A stretch of 62,374 nucleotides of DNA from CAZFER01 sp964517495 (GTDB lineage Bacteria > Hinthialibacterota > Hinthialibacteria > Hinthialibacterales > Hinthialibacteraceae), in contig CAZFER010000034.1 of the NCBI GenBank assembly GCA_964517495.1, forward strand, positions 1 to 62,374, given 5' to 3'. This document shows, in pieces, positions 44,914 through 53,261 of the stretch. Made by a program: the position numbers and the translations under genes. Numbering within the stretch: the stretch's first letter is position 1; each line of letters starts with the position of its first letter. A model generated the notes under the pieces. It had not been told where the DNA came from. It worked only from the letters and a program-made list of their open reading frames with translations, and did not search any database.

Positions 44914-45090
44914 TCAATCGAGTCCATCACGTACGATCCGGGCGTTATTGTTGGGATCAATTTCATCTTCCACGTACAACCCATACTGTTTTGCCAAGTG
45001 ATTCAAACTTTCGAAAAATGCAGGATCGATGCGATCTTGATCGGTTTAAGATAAATAGTGAATTCAGTCATCGTTTCGTGTTCCATCATT
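44914..45090 (-). pseudogene. Small gene interrupted by an in-frame stop
   Basis: From ATG 45090 (CAGGAATG just upstream) the frame reads MMEHETMTEFHYLS, hits TAA, then continues in the same frame as TDQDRIDPAFFESLNHLAKQ and further, ending NNNARIVRDGLD before TGA at 44914-44916. The part after the stop looks like real protein and has no start codon of its own near the TAA. A single base change would restore a 58-residue protein. Not recognised. The rest of 44866-45445 holds an operator and no other gene. Confidence 0.4.
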
Positions 45091-45200
45091 CCTGGTATCC
45101 TATTGCCATCATTTATCCGAATGATAGGCCTGAATTCTTCATTCCTTAATTATACCATAAATCATATCGATGCGTACCCACGGGTAGAATTTATCTCTAT

Positions 45201-45228
45201 TCTAATGAAACCTTAATTATCCTCTAAC
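45201..45228 (+). promoter_or_regulatory. Triple 11-bp-phased operator (Pho-box-like), copy 1
   Basis: TCTAAT at 45201, CTTAAT at 45212 and TCTAAC at 45223 start exactly 11 bp apart. A TTATAAAT box lies about 15 bp further on. The same three hexamers in the same order and spacing occur at 47224-47251 before the lipoprotein/TonB operon. Eleven-bp-phased direct repeats with this T-rich core are how PhoB-type response regulators bind. Regulator identity is inference. Confidence 0.6.
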
Positions 45229-45445
45229 ATAATAGCCTTATAAATTAATACGGCATTAATGTCAAAGATCTACCTGTGCAGGGTAATACATGATTTGATC
45301 TTTTTTTTCAGTGAATGATTTTCTATTTTTATGAGGGTTATTTGATGCTGGGTCTTTTATCCGGCATGCAATGTACCTGTGCGTACTTTTTTACCAAACC
45401 ACGTTATACGAATTTTAACAAGGAAAGGATTAAGTTATTTCAGCT

Positions 45446-46990
45446 ATGTTAAATCTGAAAAATTTCATGCGTTCAATTCTGTTCGTTTCTGCTATAGCAG
45501 GTATGGCATTTCCAGCCTGTACGGCAGAAATTTTGGTTGAATCCAATATCGCTACTTCTCAAACATGGACTTCAGATAACGTTTATAACCTCCAGCAACA
45601 AATTTATGTTGAACCCGGCGCGACTTTAACGATCGAAGCCGGTACGCTTATTCAAAGCACCGCAGGTGTCGGTGGAAGCCTGGCGGTTACCCGTGGCGCC
45701 AAAATCTTTGTCAACGGAACCAAAGAAAACCCGGTTATCATGACATCCAGCAATGATGACCTGGTGTCCTGGCATGAAGGCGCCAATGAATGGGGCAACC
45801 TGACCATTATGGGTAACGCCCTCGTTTCAGCCTCTCACTACGATGGTCAAGCAGTTGGCGATAACACCAAAGAGCCAACTGGCTTGAATGAAAGACAGAT
45901 GGAAGGTATGGTCGCTGATGCGCCTGGTGATCCCAAAGTGGTGTACGGCGGGAATAATGATAACGATGACAGTGGTTCAATCAGCTATCTGTCCATTCGT
46001 TATGGTGGTAAAGTGATTGGCCTGGCCAATGAACTGAATGGTCTGTCCCTGGGCGCCATTGGGCGTGAAACCGATATCCATCACATTGAAATCATGAACA
46101 ATGTCGATGATGGAATCGAAATCTGGGGCGGAACCGTCAACCTGAAATATGTGAATATCTGGAACGTTGGTGACGATAGTTTCGACGTGGACGAAGGCTG
46201 GCGCGGTAAAGCCCAATTCGGTTTGATCGTTCAAGGTCATAGCCTTGATGCAGATCAAGGCTCCGGCGTGGGCGATAACTGCTTCGAAACCGACGGTGCC
46301 GAAGACTCCGACGCTCAACCCATAACCACATCTACCATTTACAACTTTACGGTGGTGGGTCAGCCCATTGATGGTGATGGTGGTACGACCTGGCGTGACA
46401 ATGCGCATATGCAATATCGCAACTGCATCTTTATGGAACTGGGTGAAAAACTGGTTCGCTTTGATAATGATGATGGTGACGGCGCCAATGGTTATGGCTA
46501 TAACGGTACTTTGTCCTGGGAAGAAACCTGGAATACGCCCTATACATACACCTCACCGGTCCATATCGGTACCGCCGATCCTTCTGAACTATATACAGTT
46601 CATACATCCGGTATGCTGGCCGAAATATCAGACTGCGTGTTTTATAACAACCAGCACGCAGATGCCTACACGGAAGCGGATGCCCGCGGTGTACGTGATC
46701 CCCAAAACAATAACGTGACCGCTGATGTTAGCCCGATTCAAGAAATTCGGCGCGGTGATTTGGTGGTAAAAGGCGGGAAGAACATTCTTCCAGTCGAATT
46801 CATCAACCCGATGCCAGCGAACGACGCTTTGACCAGTGTAAACGCGGCACCGGATGATGGCTTCTTCACACCCGCTCAATACCGTGGTGGATTTGCCCCA
46901 AATGAAAACTGGTTGGTTGGCTGGTCCGCTGTTGATGCTTATGGTATGACCACAGGAGCAACTAACATTTCAGATTTCACCTTGTATTAA
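45446..46990 (+). CDS. Secreted right-handed beta-helix protein
   Basis: The 514-residue protein has a signal peptide (ILFVSAIAGMAFPACTA). A long run of parallel-beta-helix-like coils follows: IYVEPGATLTIEAGTLIQST, AVTRGAKIFVNGTKENPVIM, DIHHIEIMNNVDDGIEIWGG and VNLKYVNIWNVGDDSFDVDE. Many Asp/Asn/Gly loops could bind calcium. In several bacteria such proteins sit beside TonB-dependent receptors of the kind encoded at 48605. They share an operator here. Role likely in surface binding or nutrient capture. AAGGAAAGG precedes the ATG and a terminator follows. Confidence 0.8.
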   Translation: MLNLKNFMRSILFVSAIAGMAFPACTAEILVESNIATSQTWTSDNVYNLQQQIYVEPGATLTIEAGTLIQSTAGVGGSLAVTRGAKIFVNGTKENPVIMTSSNDDLVSWHEGANEWGNLTIMGNALVSASHYDGQAVGDNTKEPTGLNERQMEGMVADAPGDPKVVYGGNNDNDDSGSISYLSIRYGGKVIGLANELNGLSLGAIGRETDIHHIEIMNNVDDGIEIWGGTVNLKYVNIWNVGDDSFDVDEGWRGKAQFGLIVQGHSLDADQGSGVGDNCFETDGAEDSDAQPITTSTIYNFTVVGQPIDGDGGTTWRDNAHMQYRNCIFMELGEKLVRFDNDDGDGANGYGYNGTLSWEETWNTPYTYTSPVHIGTADPSELYTVHTSGMLAEISDCVFYNNQHADAYTEADARGVRDPQNNNVTADVSPIQEIRRGDLVVKGGKNILPVEFINPMPANDALTSVNAAPDDGFFTPAQYRGGFAPNENWLVGWSAVDAYGMTTGATNISDFTLY

Positions 46991-47039
46991 GCAAAATCGA
47001 ATTCGGTAATGTTAGTCTAATATCATGAAATTAGGATCA

Positions 47040-47087
47040 AACTGATGGCAGCGATATTCATATCCTGCCATCGGTTTTCTTTTTTTA
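47040..47087 (+). terminator. Intrinsic terminator of the beta-helix gene
   Basis: AACTGATGGCAG (47040-47051) pairs with CTGCCATCGGTT (47065-47076) with one G-T pair, then TTCTTTTTTT. It is 50 nt past the stop codon. Confidence 0.88.
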
Positions 47088-47096
47088 ACTTGTAGG

Positions 47097-47152
47097 GGTC
47101 AGCCATTTGAAATGCCATTCACCTCCCTTTTCACTTCACAGGCCTGACACAT
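47097..47152. repeat. Dispersed GC-rich repeat, family A, copy 6 (end only)
   Basis: GGTCAGCCATTTGAAATGCC followed by ATTCACCTCCC is the left terminus of family A. Only this end and a short tail are present. The rest of 46991-47357 is a terminator, this remnant and the operator at 47224. Confidence 0.55.
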
Positions 47153-47223
47153 TTCTACAATCCACCTATTCGAGAAGTATATATTTTACTTATGTGATAT
47201 ATATATGATATGACGATGCGTGC

Positions 47224-47251
47224 TCTAACAAAATCTTAATACTCCTCTAAC
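47224..47251 (+). promoter_or_regulatory. Triple 11-bp-phased operator (Pho-box-like), copy 2
   Basis: TCTAAC at 47224, CTTAAT at 47235 and TCTAAC at 47246 match the order and 11-bp phase seen before the beta-helix gene. It lies about 110 bp before the lipoprotein start. Confidence 0.6.
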
Positions 47252-47357
47252 AAAAAACTCATGAGTTTTATTGGCTATTCCGGTTTGTACGATTCCTGCG
47301 ATTGGATAAGATCACGTATAATAATGAAGGAATTTTAAGCGAAATAAGGAAATAAAT

Positions 47358-48611
47358 ATGCCGAACCTCTGTGTGAAATTGAGAACGTTTTTAATAATAA
47401 GCGTGGTTTTATCAGGAATTACATTCTATGGTTGCAATAATAAGACAACTCATAAAAACACTGTAAATAAAATAGCCGATGAAATCAAGTCTCCTTTCGA
47501 TAAACCGCTGGATGAATTTCAAGTCAAACTGCTTGAATTATCCTTTCAGACAGCAACAAAAATCCCGATCAAACCACACATTAAAGACCGTTCAAGAAGC
47601 CAGGAAGATGTTTTATTAACTTGCATTGAACTCGATCAACCGGTCAGGGCTTTAAGTTATATTGAGCAAATTGATAACTGGCGCCGTGGTTCATGCTACG
47701 CCGATCTTGCCTTTTATTACGCACAACATGGTTTTGAGAAAGAGGCCCTAAAGTTATTAAGTAAGGCTCAGGATATTTCAGAAACCACTGAAGATTGGCG
47801 TCGAGATCGTATCCGTGTAAAAATTGCGAAAACATATGCATGGATGGGACAAACGCAAAAAGCGGATGAATTTGAAGCGGGTGTGGTTGATTCAGAAACA
47901 GGAAAAGTGGCTCAGGTTGATGCCATGCGGAGTGATGAAAACTCCTTTGAAGAACAAAAAAAAGAGCTGGACGCATTAATCGCCACAGACAACTTTGATG
48001 TGCTCAAAAACGCTTTGGATGCCTATGCCCAGCTATATGACCGTTTCTACAATAACCAACAACGGCGTATGATGATTGAAGAGAAAATCAAGACCTCCTG
48101 GGGCAAATTCCCCATTTTCCTTCGAATACAGTTGTTGATGGATTTAGCGACTATTTCCCTGGATCATTCATACCGTAAAAACGCCCTTGAATTGGTTAAT
48201 GAAGCCCAAACATTAATCGACGAGTATGAATGGAAATTGGAACATCGCCTTCCCTTGATGGCGAAGATAATTCGCTTGCGTTATCAAACGGGTCATCAAC
48301 AAAAAGCACAAAACGAAGCTGATCAATTCGTAACGCTTTATGATGCCGAAGGCGAGCAGATTGTCAACATCTATCGCGCGGAAGCCATTCGCCCACTTGC
48401 CGAAACCTATCATGTGATGGGAAACCCAGAAGCAGCGTTGTCTGTATATAAACGTGCAGTGGAAGCAGGGGTGGAGAATCCCAACTCAAGGCCGCGTGCA
48501 GAAGATCTCTCAGCCACTTGTAACTCAATGGCATTGCATGCCGTTAAACCTGATGCAGAACTGTGGGCGCGAATGCAACAGATTTATAAAGGATTAGACC
48601 ATCCATGGTAA
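47358..48611 (+). CDS. TPR-like lipoprotein, first gene of TonB receptor operon
   Basis: The 417-residue protein has a lipoprotein signal ending SGITFYGC (Cys26). Helical repeats resembling tetratricopeptides follow (ADLAFYYAQHGFEKEALKLL, RIRVKIAKTYAWMGQTQKAD, AEAIRPLAETYHVMGNPEAA). It overlaps the TonB-dependent receptor gene by 7 nt, so the two are co-translated. It may be an outer-membrane partner of the receptor. AAGGAAA precedes the ATG. Confidence 0.75.
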   Translation: MPNLCVKLRTFLIISVVLSGITFYGCNNKTTHKNTVNKIADEIKSPFDKPLDEFQVKLLELSFQTATKIPIKPHIKDRSRSQEDVLLTCIELDQPVRALSYIEQIDNWRRGSCYADLAFYYAQHGFEKEALKLLSKAQDISETTEDWRRDRIRVKIAKTYAWMGQTQKADEFEAGVVDSETGKVAQVDAMRSDENSFEEQKKELDALIATDNFDVLKNALDAYAQLYDRFYNNQQRRMMIEEKIKTSWGKFPIFLRIQLLMDLATISLDHSYRKNALELVNEAQTLIDEYEWKLEHRLPLMAKIIRLRYQTGHQQKAQNEADQFVTLYDAEGEQIVNIYRAEAIRPLAETYHVMGNPEAALSVYKRAVEAGVENPNSRPRAEDLSATCNSMALHAVKPDAELWARMQQIYKGLDHPW

Positions 48612-51607
48612 AACAGCTTTTTAATTGTTGCCTTCTCCTTCTCTTGTTTATTCATGCTTCGACATCTGTTAGGGCGCAGCAAGTCGGTAGTATTCGCGGT
48701 ATGGTGTATGATCAGGACTTCGATGTCCCTTTGGCTGAGGCGCAAGTGCTGATTGCAGAATTGGGCGAAAATGTCACTACCACCGATGAAGGCAATTACG
48801 TTTTTAGAGAAGTAAAACCAGGGAATTACACGCTGGTCTTTTCCAAGCAAGGCTTTACCCGCCAGGTTAAAGCGGACGTTGTTGTTTCCCCCGGCCAATT
48901 AACCGAAGTGGATGCATGGTTGACGGGTGAATTTGTTGAGATGGAAGAATTCATCGTCCAGGATATATTGTTTGGTACCGGAACTGAAGCCGCCCTTCTC
49001 GAACTTCGTATGGATAGCCCGGCGCTTATGGATTCCATTAGTTCAGAATTGATGAGCCAGGCTGGTGCGGGTGATGCGGCCAGTGCTTTAAAACTGGTAG
49101 CCGGGGCTTCGTTGCAGGATGGTAAATTTGCTGTCATTCGTGGGCTTCCCGATCGTTATGTGAATTCGCAAATGAACGGTGTTCGCCTTCCCACAGCCGA
49201 TGCCGATAAACGTGCTGTTCAATTGGATCAGTTTCCTTCTGCAGCCATTGAAAGTATTCAGGTTACCAAAACGTTTACTCCAGACCAACAAGGCGATGCT
49301 TCGGGTGGAGCGGTGAATGTGGTGCTCAAAGGTATCCCTCAAGAATTTCTTTTAAAACTCAGCAGCCAACTCAGTTATCTCTCTCAAGTGACCGGGCAAA
49401 GCGATTTCCTCAGCTACAAGGGAGGGGGAGTTGATTTTTTTGGATTTGATGATGGCAGCCGTGATATTCAAACCAATAATATCGGCGGCAACTGGGATGG
49501 CGCGGTTGGAGTGATTCCGGAAAATGCGCCGATGGATTATAAAGGTTCGCTGGCGGCAGGAGGTCGATATGAATTCAGCAATGATGTAAGAGTGGGGGGA
49601 TTTGGCAGTTTTTTTTATGAACGAAATAGTGCCTTTTTTGATGACGGTATCGATGATAAGTATTGGATTAGAACCCCTGGTGGACCAATGACCCCTCAAT
49701 ATGTTCAGGGTTCACCCACCCAGGGCAATTTTAAAACTCAGCTGTTTGATGTAACTCAAGGAAGTGAAGAAGTCAAGTGGGGTGGGCTTGGGGTTCTTGG
49801 TATTGAGACTGAGAATCACGCTTTAACCCTCTCAACCATGTACACCCGCGTTGCCGAAGATGTCGCGACACTGGCTGAAGATACACGGGGAAAAGCCCTT
49901 TATTTCCCGGAATATGATCGCGATGATCCCAGAGATCCCGGCAACCGGCAGCGTGATGCGGCCCCTTATATTCGAACCGAAACCATTGAATACACTGAAC
50001 GCACGACACAAACATTCCAATTAAGTGGAACCCATAAACTTCCGTTTCCCGATTATCAAATCGAGGATTTCTTTACCTCCCTCACCCCTGAATTTGATTG
50101 GGGTGTTTCTCGAAACTCCGCGGATTTGTTTCAACCCGACAAGCGTCAATTTGGTTCATTATGGTGGGCGGAATCCTATAATCCTGGATTTCCCCCTATT
50201 ATCCAACCATCCATTAATCCTGCGGTGCATCGTCCATTCAAACCCGCTGCCAATTTCACCTTGGGGAATTTGCAACGAACCTGGAAAGATATATCTGAAC
50301 AGAGTGATCAATTCTTTTTTGACATCAAATTTCCCTTTGAACAATGGAGTGGGGATGAAGGCTATTTAAAATTTGGCGTTTTTAACGATCAGGTTGACCG
50401 CGTTTATAATCAGGAATCCTTCAGTAATTTCGGTGATAGCGGTGCTCAGTATCAAACCTCCTGGGAAGAATTCTGGAGCGAAGTGTTCCCCTCTGAAAAT
50501 CATCCTATTACTGCAGGGGATATTGATGTGGATTATCATGGTGAACAGAAAATCTCTGCCTGGTATAACATGATGGATATTCCATTAACGTCCTCTGTAA
50601 AGGTTTTCGGGGGCGCTCGTTTTGAGAATACAGAGATTGATATTGTTAATTTTCCTGAAGAGGATGTAACCTGGATTCCCCCTCATACCAATGTATCCAC
50701 CCAACTCAATCCGGGGGATACGGATGTATCGTTCAAGCAGAACGATACACTCCCTTCCATTGGATTGGAATATGCACCGGTTGAAGAAGTAAAATTACGG
50801 GGAACGTATAGCCAAACTGTCGCACGCCAGACATTCAAAGAATTGTCTCCGATACAGCAACAGGATTTTTTGGGTGGTGACGTATTTATCGGAAATCCAT
50901 TTCTTCAAATGAGTTCGTTAAAGAATTACGACCTGCGATTAGACTATGCACCGTATCAAGGAGGGTTGGTTTCCACATCTCTTTTTTACAAGGACGTGAA
51001 AGATCCCATTGAATATGTGCAACGAATTACTGATTTTTCTTACACCACACCAGTGAATTATCCAGAAGGAGAACTATACGGTGTTGAATTTGAAGTCCGG
51101 CAGCAGTTGGGATATTTTTGGGAGGAATTGGAAGGCCTTTCCATTGGCGCAAATTCGACATTAATAAAATCTGAGGTGACGTTGCCTGAAGAGGAAGCGA
51201 CACAATTTGAGCAACCCAATATTAATGCACCCATGCCAACCCGCCATATGACCAATGCACCTGAATATCTTTACAATTTCTTCCTGACCTATGATTTGGA
51301 TGATCTGGGATTGAAAGGAACCCAATTAAGTCTTTTCTATACGGTCAGGGGTGATACCTTAGTCGCAGGCGCGGGTCAGTCAAAAGGTAATTTTGTTCCA
51401 AATGTCTATGAGACAGTGCATGGAACACTCAACATGAGTATAACCCAGAAACTCAGTGATTCCTGGAAATTAAAATTCCAAGCGAAAAACCTCACCGATC
51501 CCAAAATCCAAACTGTCTACCGTTCGGATTATATGGGCGACGATGTTACCAAAACTTCCTATCGCAAAGGGATGGAATTTTCCCTTAGTATAAGCGCTGA
51601 GTTTTAA
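48605..51607 (+). CDS. TonB-dependent outer membrane receptor
   Basis: The 1000-residue protein has a signal peptide (ending near STSVRA), then a carboxypeptidase-regulatory-like domain (GSIRGMVYDQDFDVPLAEAQ and KPGNYTLVFSKQGFTRQV, residues 25-105). The plug contains GDAASALKLVAGASLQDGKF then AVIRGLPDRYVNSQMNGVRL and GDASGGAVNVVLKGIP. A large beta-barrel ends in an aromatic residue (SLSISAEF). No SusD gene is beside it. The substrate is not known. The preceding TPR-like lipoprotein is co-translated. The shared operator suggests that it and the beta-helix protein respond to the same nutrient, possibly phosphate. Confidence 0.92.
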   Translation: MVKQLFNCCLLLLLFIHASTSVRAQQVGSIRGMVYDQDFDVPLAEAQVLIAELGENVTTTDEGNYVFREVKPGNYTLVFSKQGFTRQVKADVVVSPGQLTEVDAWLTGEFVEMEEFIVQDILFGTGTEAALLELRMDSPALMDSISSELMSQAGAGDAASALKLVAGASLQDGKFAVIRGLPDRYVNSQMNGVRLPTADADKRAVQLDQFPSAAIESIQVTKTFTPDQQGDASGGAVNVVLKGIPQEFLLKLSSQLSYLSQVTGQSDFLSYKGGGVDFFGFDDGSRDIQTNNIGGNWDGAVGVIPENAPMDYKGSLAAGGRYEFSNDVRVGGFGSFFYERNSAFFDDGIDDKYWIRTPGGPMTPQYVQGSPTQGNFKTQLFDVTQGSEEVKWGGLGVLGIETENHALTLSTMYTRVAEDVATLAEDTRGKALYFPEYDRDDPRDPGNRQRDAAPYIRTETIEYTERTTQTFQLSGTHKLPFPDYQIEDFFTSLTPEFDWGVSRNSADLFQPDKRQFGSLWWAESYNPGFPPIIQPSINPAVHRPFKPAANFTLGNLQRTWKDISEQSDQFFFDIKFPFEQWSGDEGYLKFGVFNDQVDRVYNQESFSNFGDSGAQYQTSWEEFWSEVFPSENHPITAGDIDVDYHGEQKISAWYNMMDIPLTSSVKVFGGARFENTEIDIVNFPEEDVTWIPPHTNVSTQLNPGDTDVSFKQNDTLPSIGLEYAPVEEVKLRGTYSQTVARQTFKELSPIQQQDFLGGDVFIGNPFLQMSSLKNYDLRLDYAPYQGGLVSTSLFYKDVKDPIEYVQRITDFSYTTPVNYPEGELYGVEFEVRQQLGYFWEELEGLSIGANSTLIKSEVTLPEEEATQFEQPNINAPMPTRHMTNAPEYLYNFFLTYDLDDLGLKGTQLSLFYTVRGDTLVAGAGQSKGNFVPNVYETVHGTLNMSITQKLSDSWKLKFQAKNLTDPKIQTVYRSDYMGDDVTKTSYRKGMEFSLSISAEF

Positions 51608-51635
51608 ACCATCCCCTTTTTTGTAATCCTATATT

Positions 51636-53030
51636 TTAATCCACCAACTCCCGTTCGATATCTTCAAGCGATTTGCCTTTGGTTTCTGGTAATACAAACA
51701 AGACAAAGAAAAAACCGGCTAAACAAATGATTCCATAAAGCCAGAAGGTCCAAGCGCTTCCCATTCCTTCTCTTAAGCTGGGGAATGAATAACTTAAAGT
51801 AAAACAGCCTACCCATAATGAAAACACCGCGATTGACATGGCCGCACCACGAATGCGGTTGGGAAAGATTTCTGATAACAGCACCCAGACAACGGGCGCC
51901 AACGAGAATGAATAAAAGGCAATAGCAGTCACGGTTAAGATAACCACCATCAGGCCGGTTGTTTCGAGATAAAAACTGAGACCAACCAGCCCATAACTTA
52001 AGGCTAATCCGGCGGAGCCGATCAGCATCAAAATTTTACGGCCTAATCGATCCACGGTGCCAATCGCGACAAACGTGAAAAACAACATTACCAATCCTGT
52101 GATGACGATATTGAGCATGACTTCTTTGACATCGTAGCCCGCGGCTTGAAAGATATCAGAAGCATAATAAAAGATAACATTGATTCCACACCACTGCTGG
52201 TAGACGGCCAAAATGACACCGATCAGGATGACCTTCATTAATCGAGGCTCGAGCAGATCGCGATAATTGACCTGGGCGATTTCCTGTTTTGCTAATGTTT
52301 GTTTAATATGATCCACTTCAAACCGGGCATAATCCATTCCACCCACACGTGTCAAGATGGATTCTGCCATCTCATCGTTGCCTTTTTTGATGAGCCATCG
52401 GGGGCTTTCTGGAACGATAAATAATAAGCCAAAGAACATCAGCGCGGGGATGGCTTCAGCGGCAAACATCCATCGCCAGCCGTATTGGCCATTCCAACTA
52501 TTTAGAATCATTTCAGTGGTGGCATCATCCGGCAATTGTTGATCAACCAAAGAAATCTGCCAATTCACTGATTGGGCGAGAAGTACACCGATCACGATTG
52601 CCAGCTGATTAACCGAGACAAATTGGCCTCGTAATTTGGCCGGAGAGAGTTCGGCAATATACATGGGAGACAGGTTGGACGCCAAACCGATTCCCACTCC
52701 TCCGATGATTCGAAACACATTGAACCAAAAGAAATTCCAGGATAATCCCGTTCCTACGGCAGATAAGGTAAAGAGCGCACCAGCCAGAATAAGCAACCGT
52801 TTTCGCCCGAAACGATCGCTTATCATTCCCGATATCATTGCTCCGAGCAAGCAGCCGATTAACGCTGAACTGGTGCCCCATCCCTGAAGCAAGGGGGTTG
52901 TCAAGTTGAAATAGGGTTCATAAAAGGGTTTCGCCCCACCTACCACAACCCAATCATACCCAAATAATAATCCACCCATTGCTGCAATCAGGCAGATCGT
53001 CCAGACGTAAGTCAAATTGTATTTTTGCAT
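51636..53030 (-). CDS. Sugar:proton symporter (MFS, XylE-like)
   Basis: The 464-residue protein has 12 membrane segments and the sugar-porter motifs GGLLFGYDWVVVGGA, SDRFGRKRLLI, RIIGGVGIGLASNLSPMYIA, PESPRWLI, VDRLGRKILM and a final PETKGKS. It should import a hexose or pentose with H+. XylE and related porters are the closest by pattern. It is convergent with the TonB receptor gene and may serve pentose uptake for the ribulokinase. Confidence 0.9.
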   Translation of the reverse strand: MQKYNLTYVWTICLIAAMGGLLFGYDWVVVGGAKPFYEPYFNLTTPLLQGWGTSSALIGCLLGAMISGMISDRFGRKRLLILAGALFTLSAVGTGLSWNFFWFNVFRIIGGVGIGLASNLSPMYIAELSPAKLRGQFVSVNQLAIVIGVLLAQSVNWQISLVDQQLPDDATTEMILNSWNGQYGWRWMFAAEAIPALMFFGLLFIVPESPRWLIKKGNDEMAESILTRVGGMDYARFEVDHIKQTLAKQEIAQVNYRDLLEPRLMKVILIGVILAVYQQWCGINVIFYYASDIFQAAGYDVKEVMLNIVITGLVMLFFTFVAIGTVDRLGRKILMLIGSAGLALSYGLVGLSFYLETTGLMVVILTVTAIAFYSFSLAPVVWVLLSEIFPNRIRGAAMSIAVFSLWVGCFTLSYSFPSLREGMGSAWTFWLYGIICLAGFFFVLFVLPETKGKSLEDIERELVD

Positions 53031-53261
53031 GGTGTGTCCTCTGCTGTATTAAACAAGTTGAAAATGATTCATATTCTCAATATATACCTTTAACAAGAAG
53101 GAATCTATGAGCCGAAAGTCATCAATGGAATATTGGACGACTATGTAACAAATAGGTTGTTAAATACTTTGTATCTATTGAATTTAATAATTCTAAATTT
53201 CCACTGGATTTTTTCGAGGATGATTTTAGGGTAAAGATAATGCTGAACGAAGGATGGAAGT

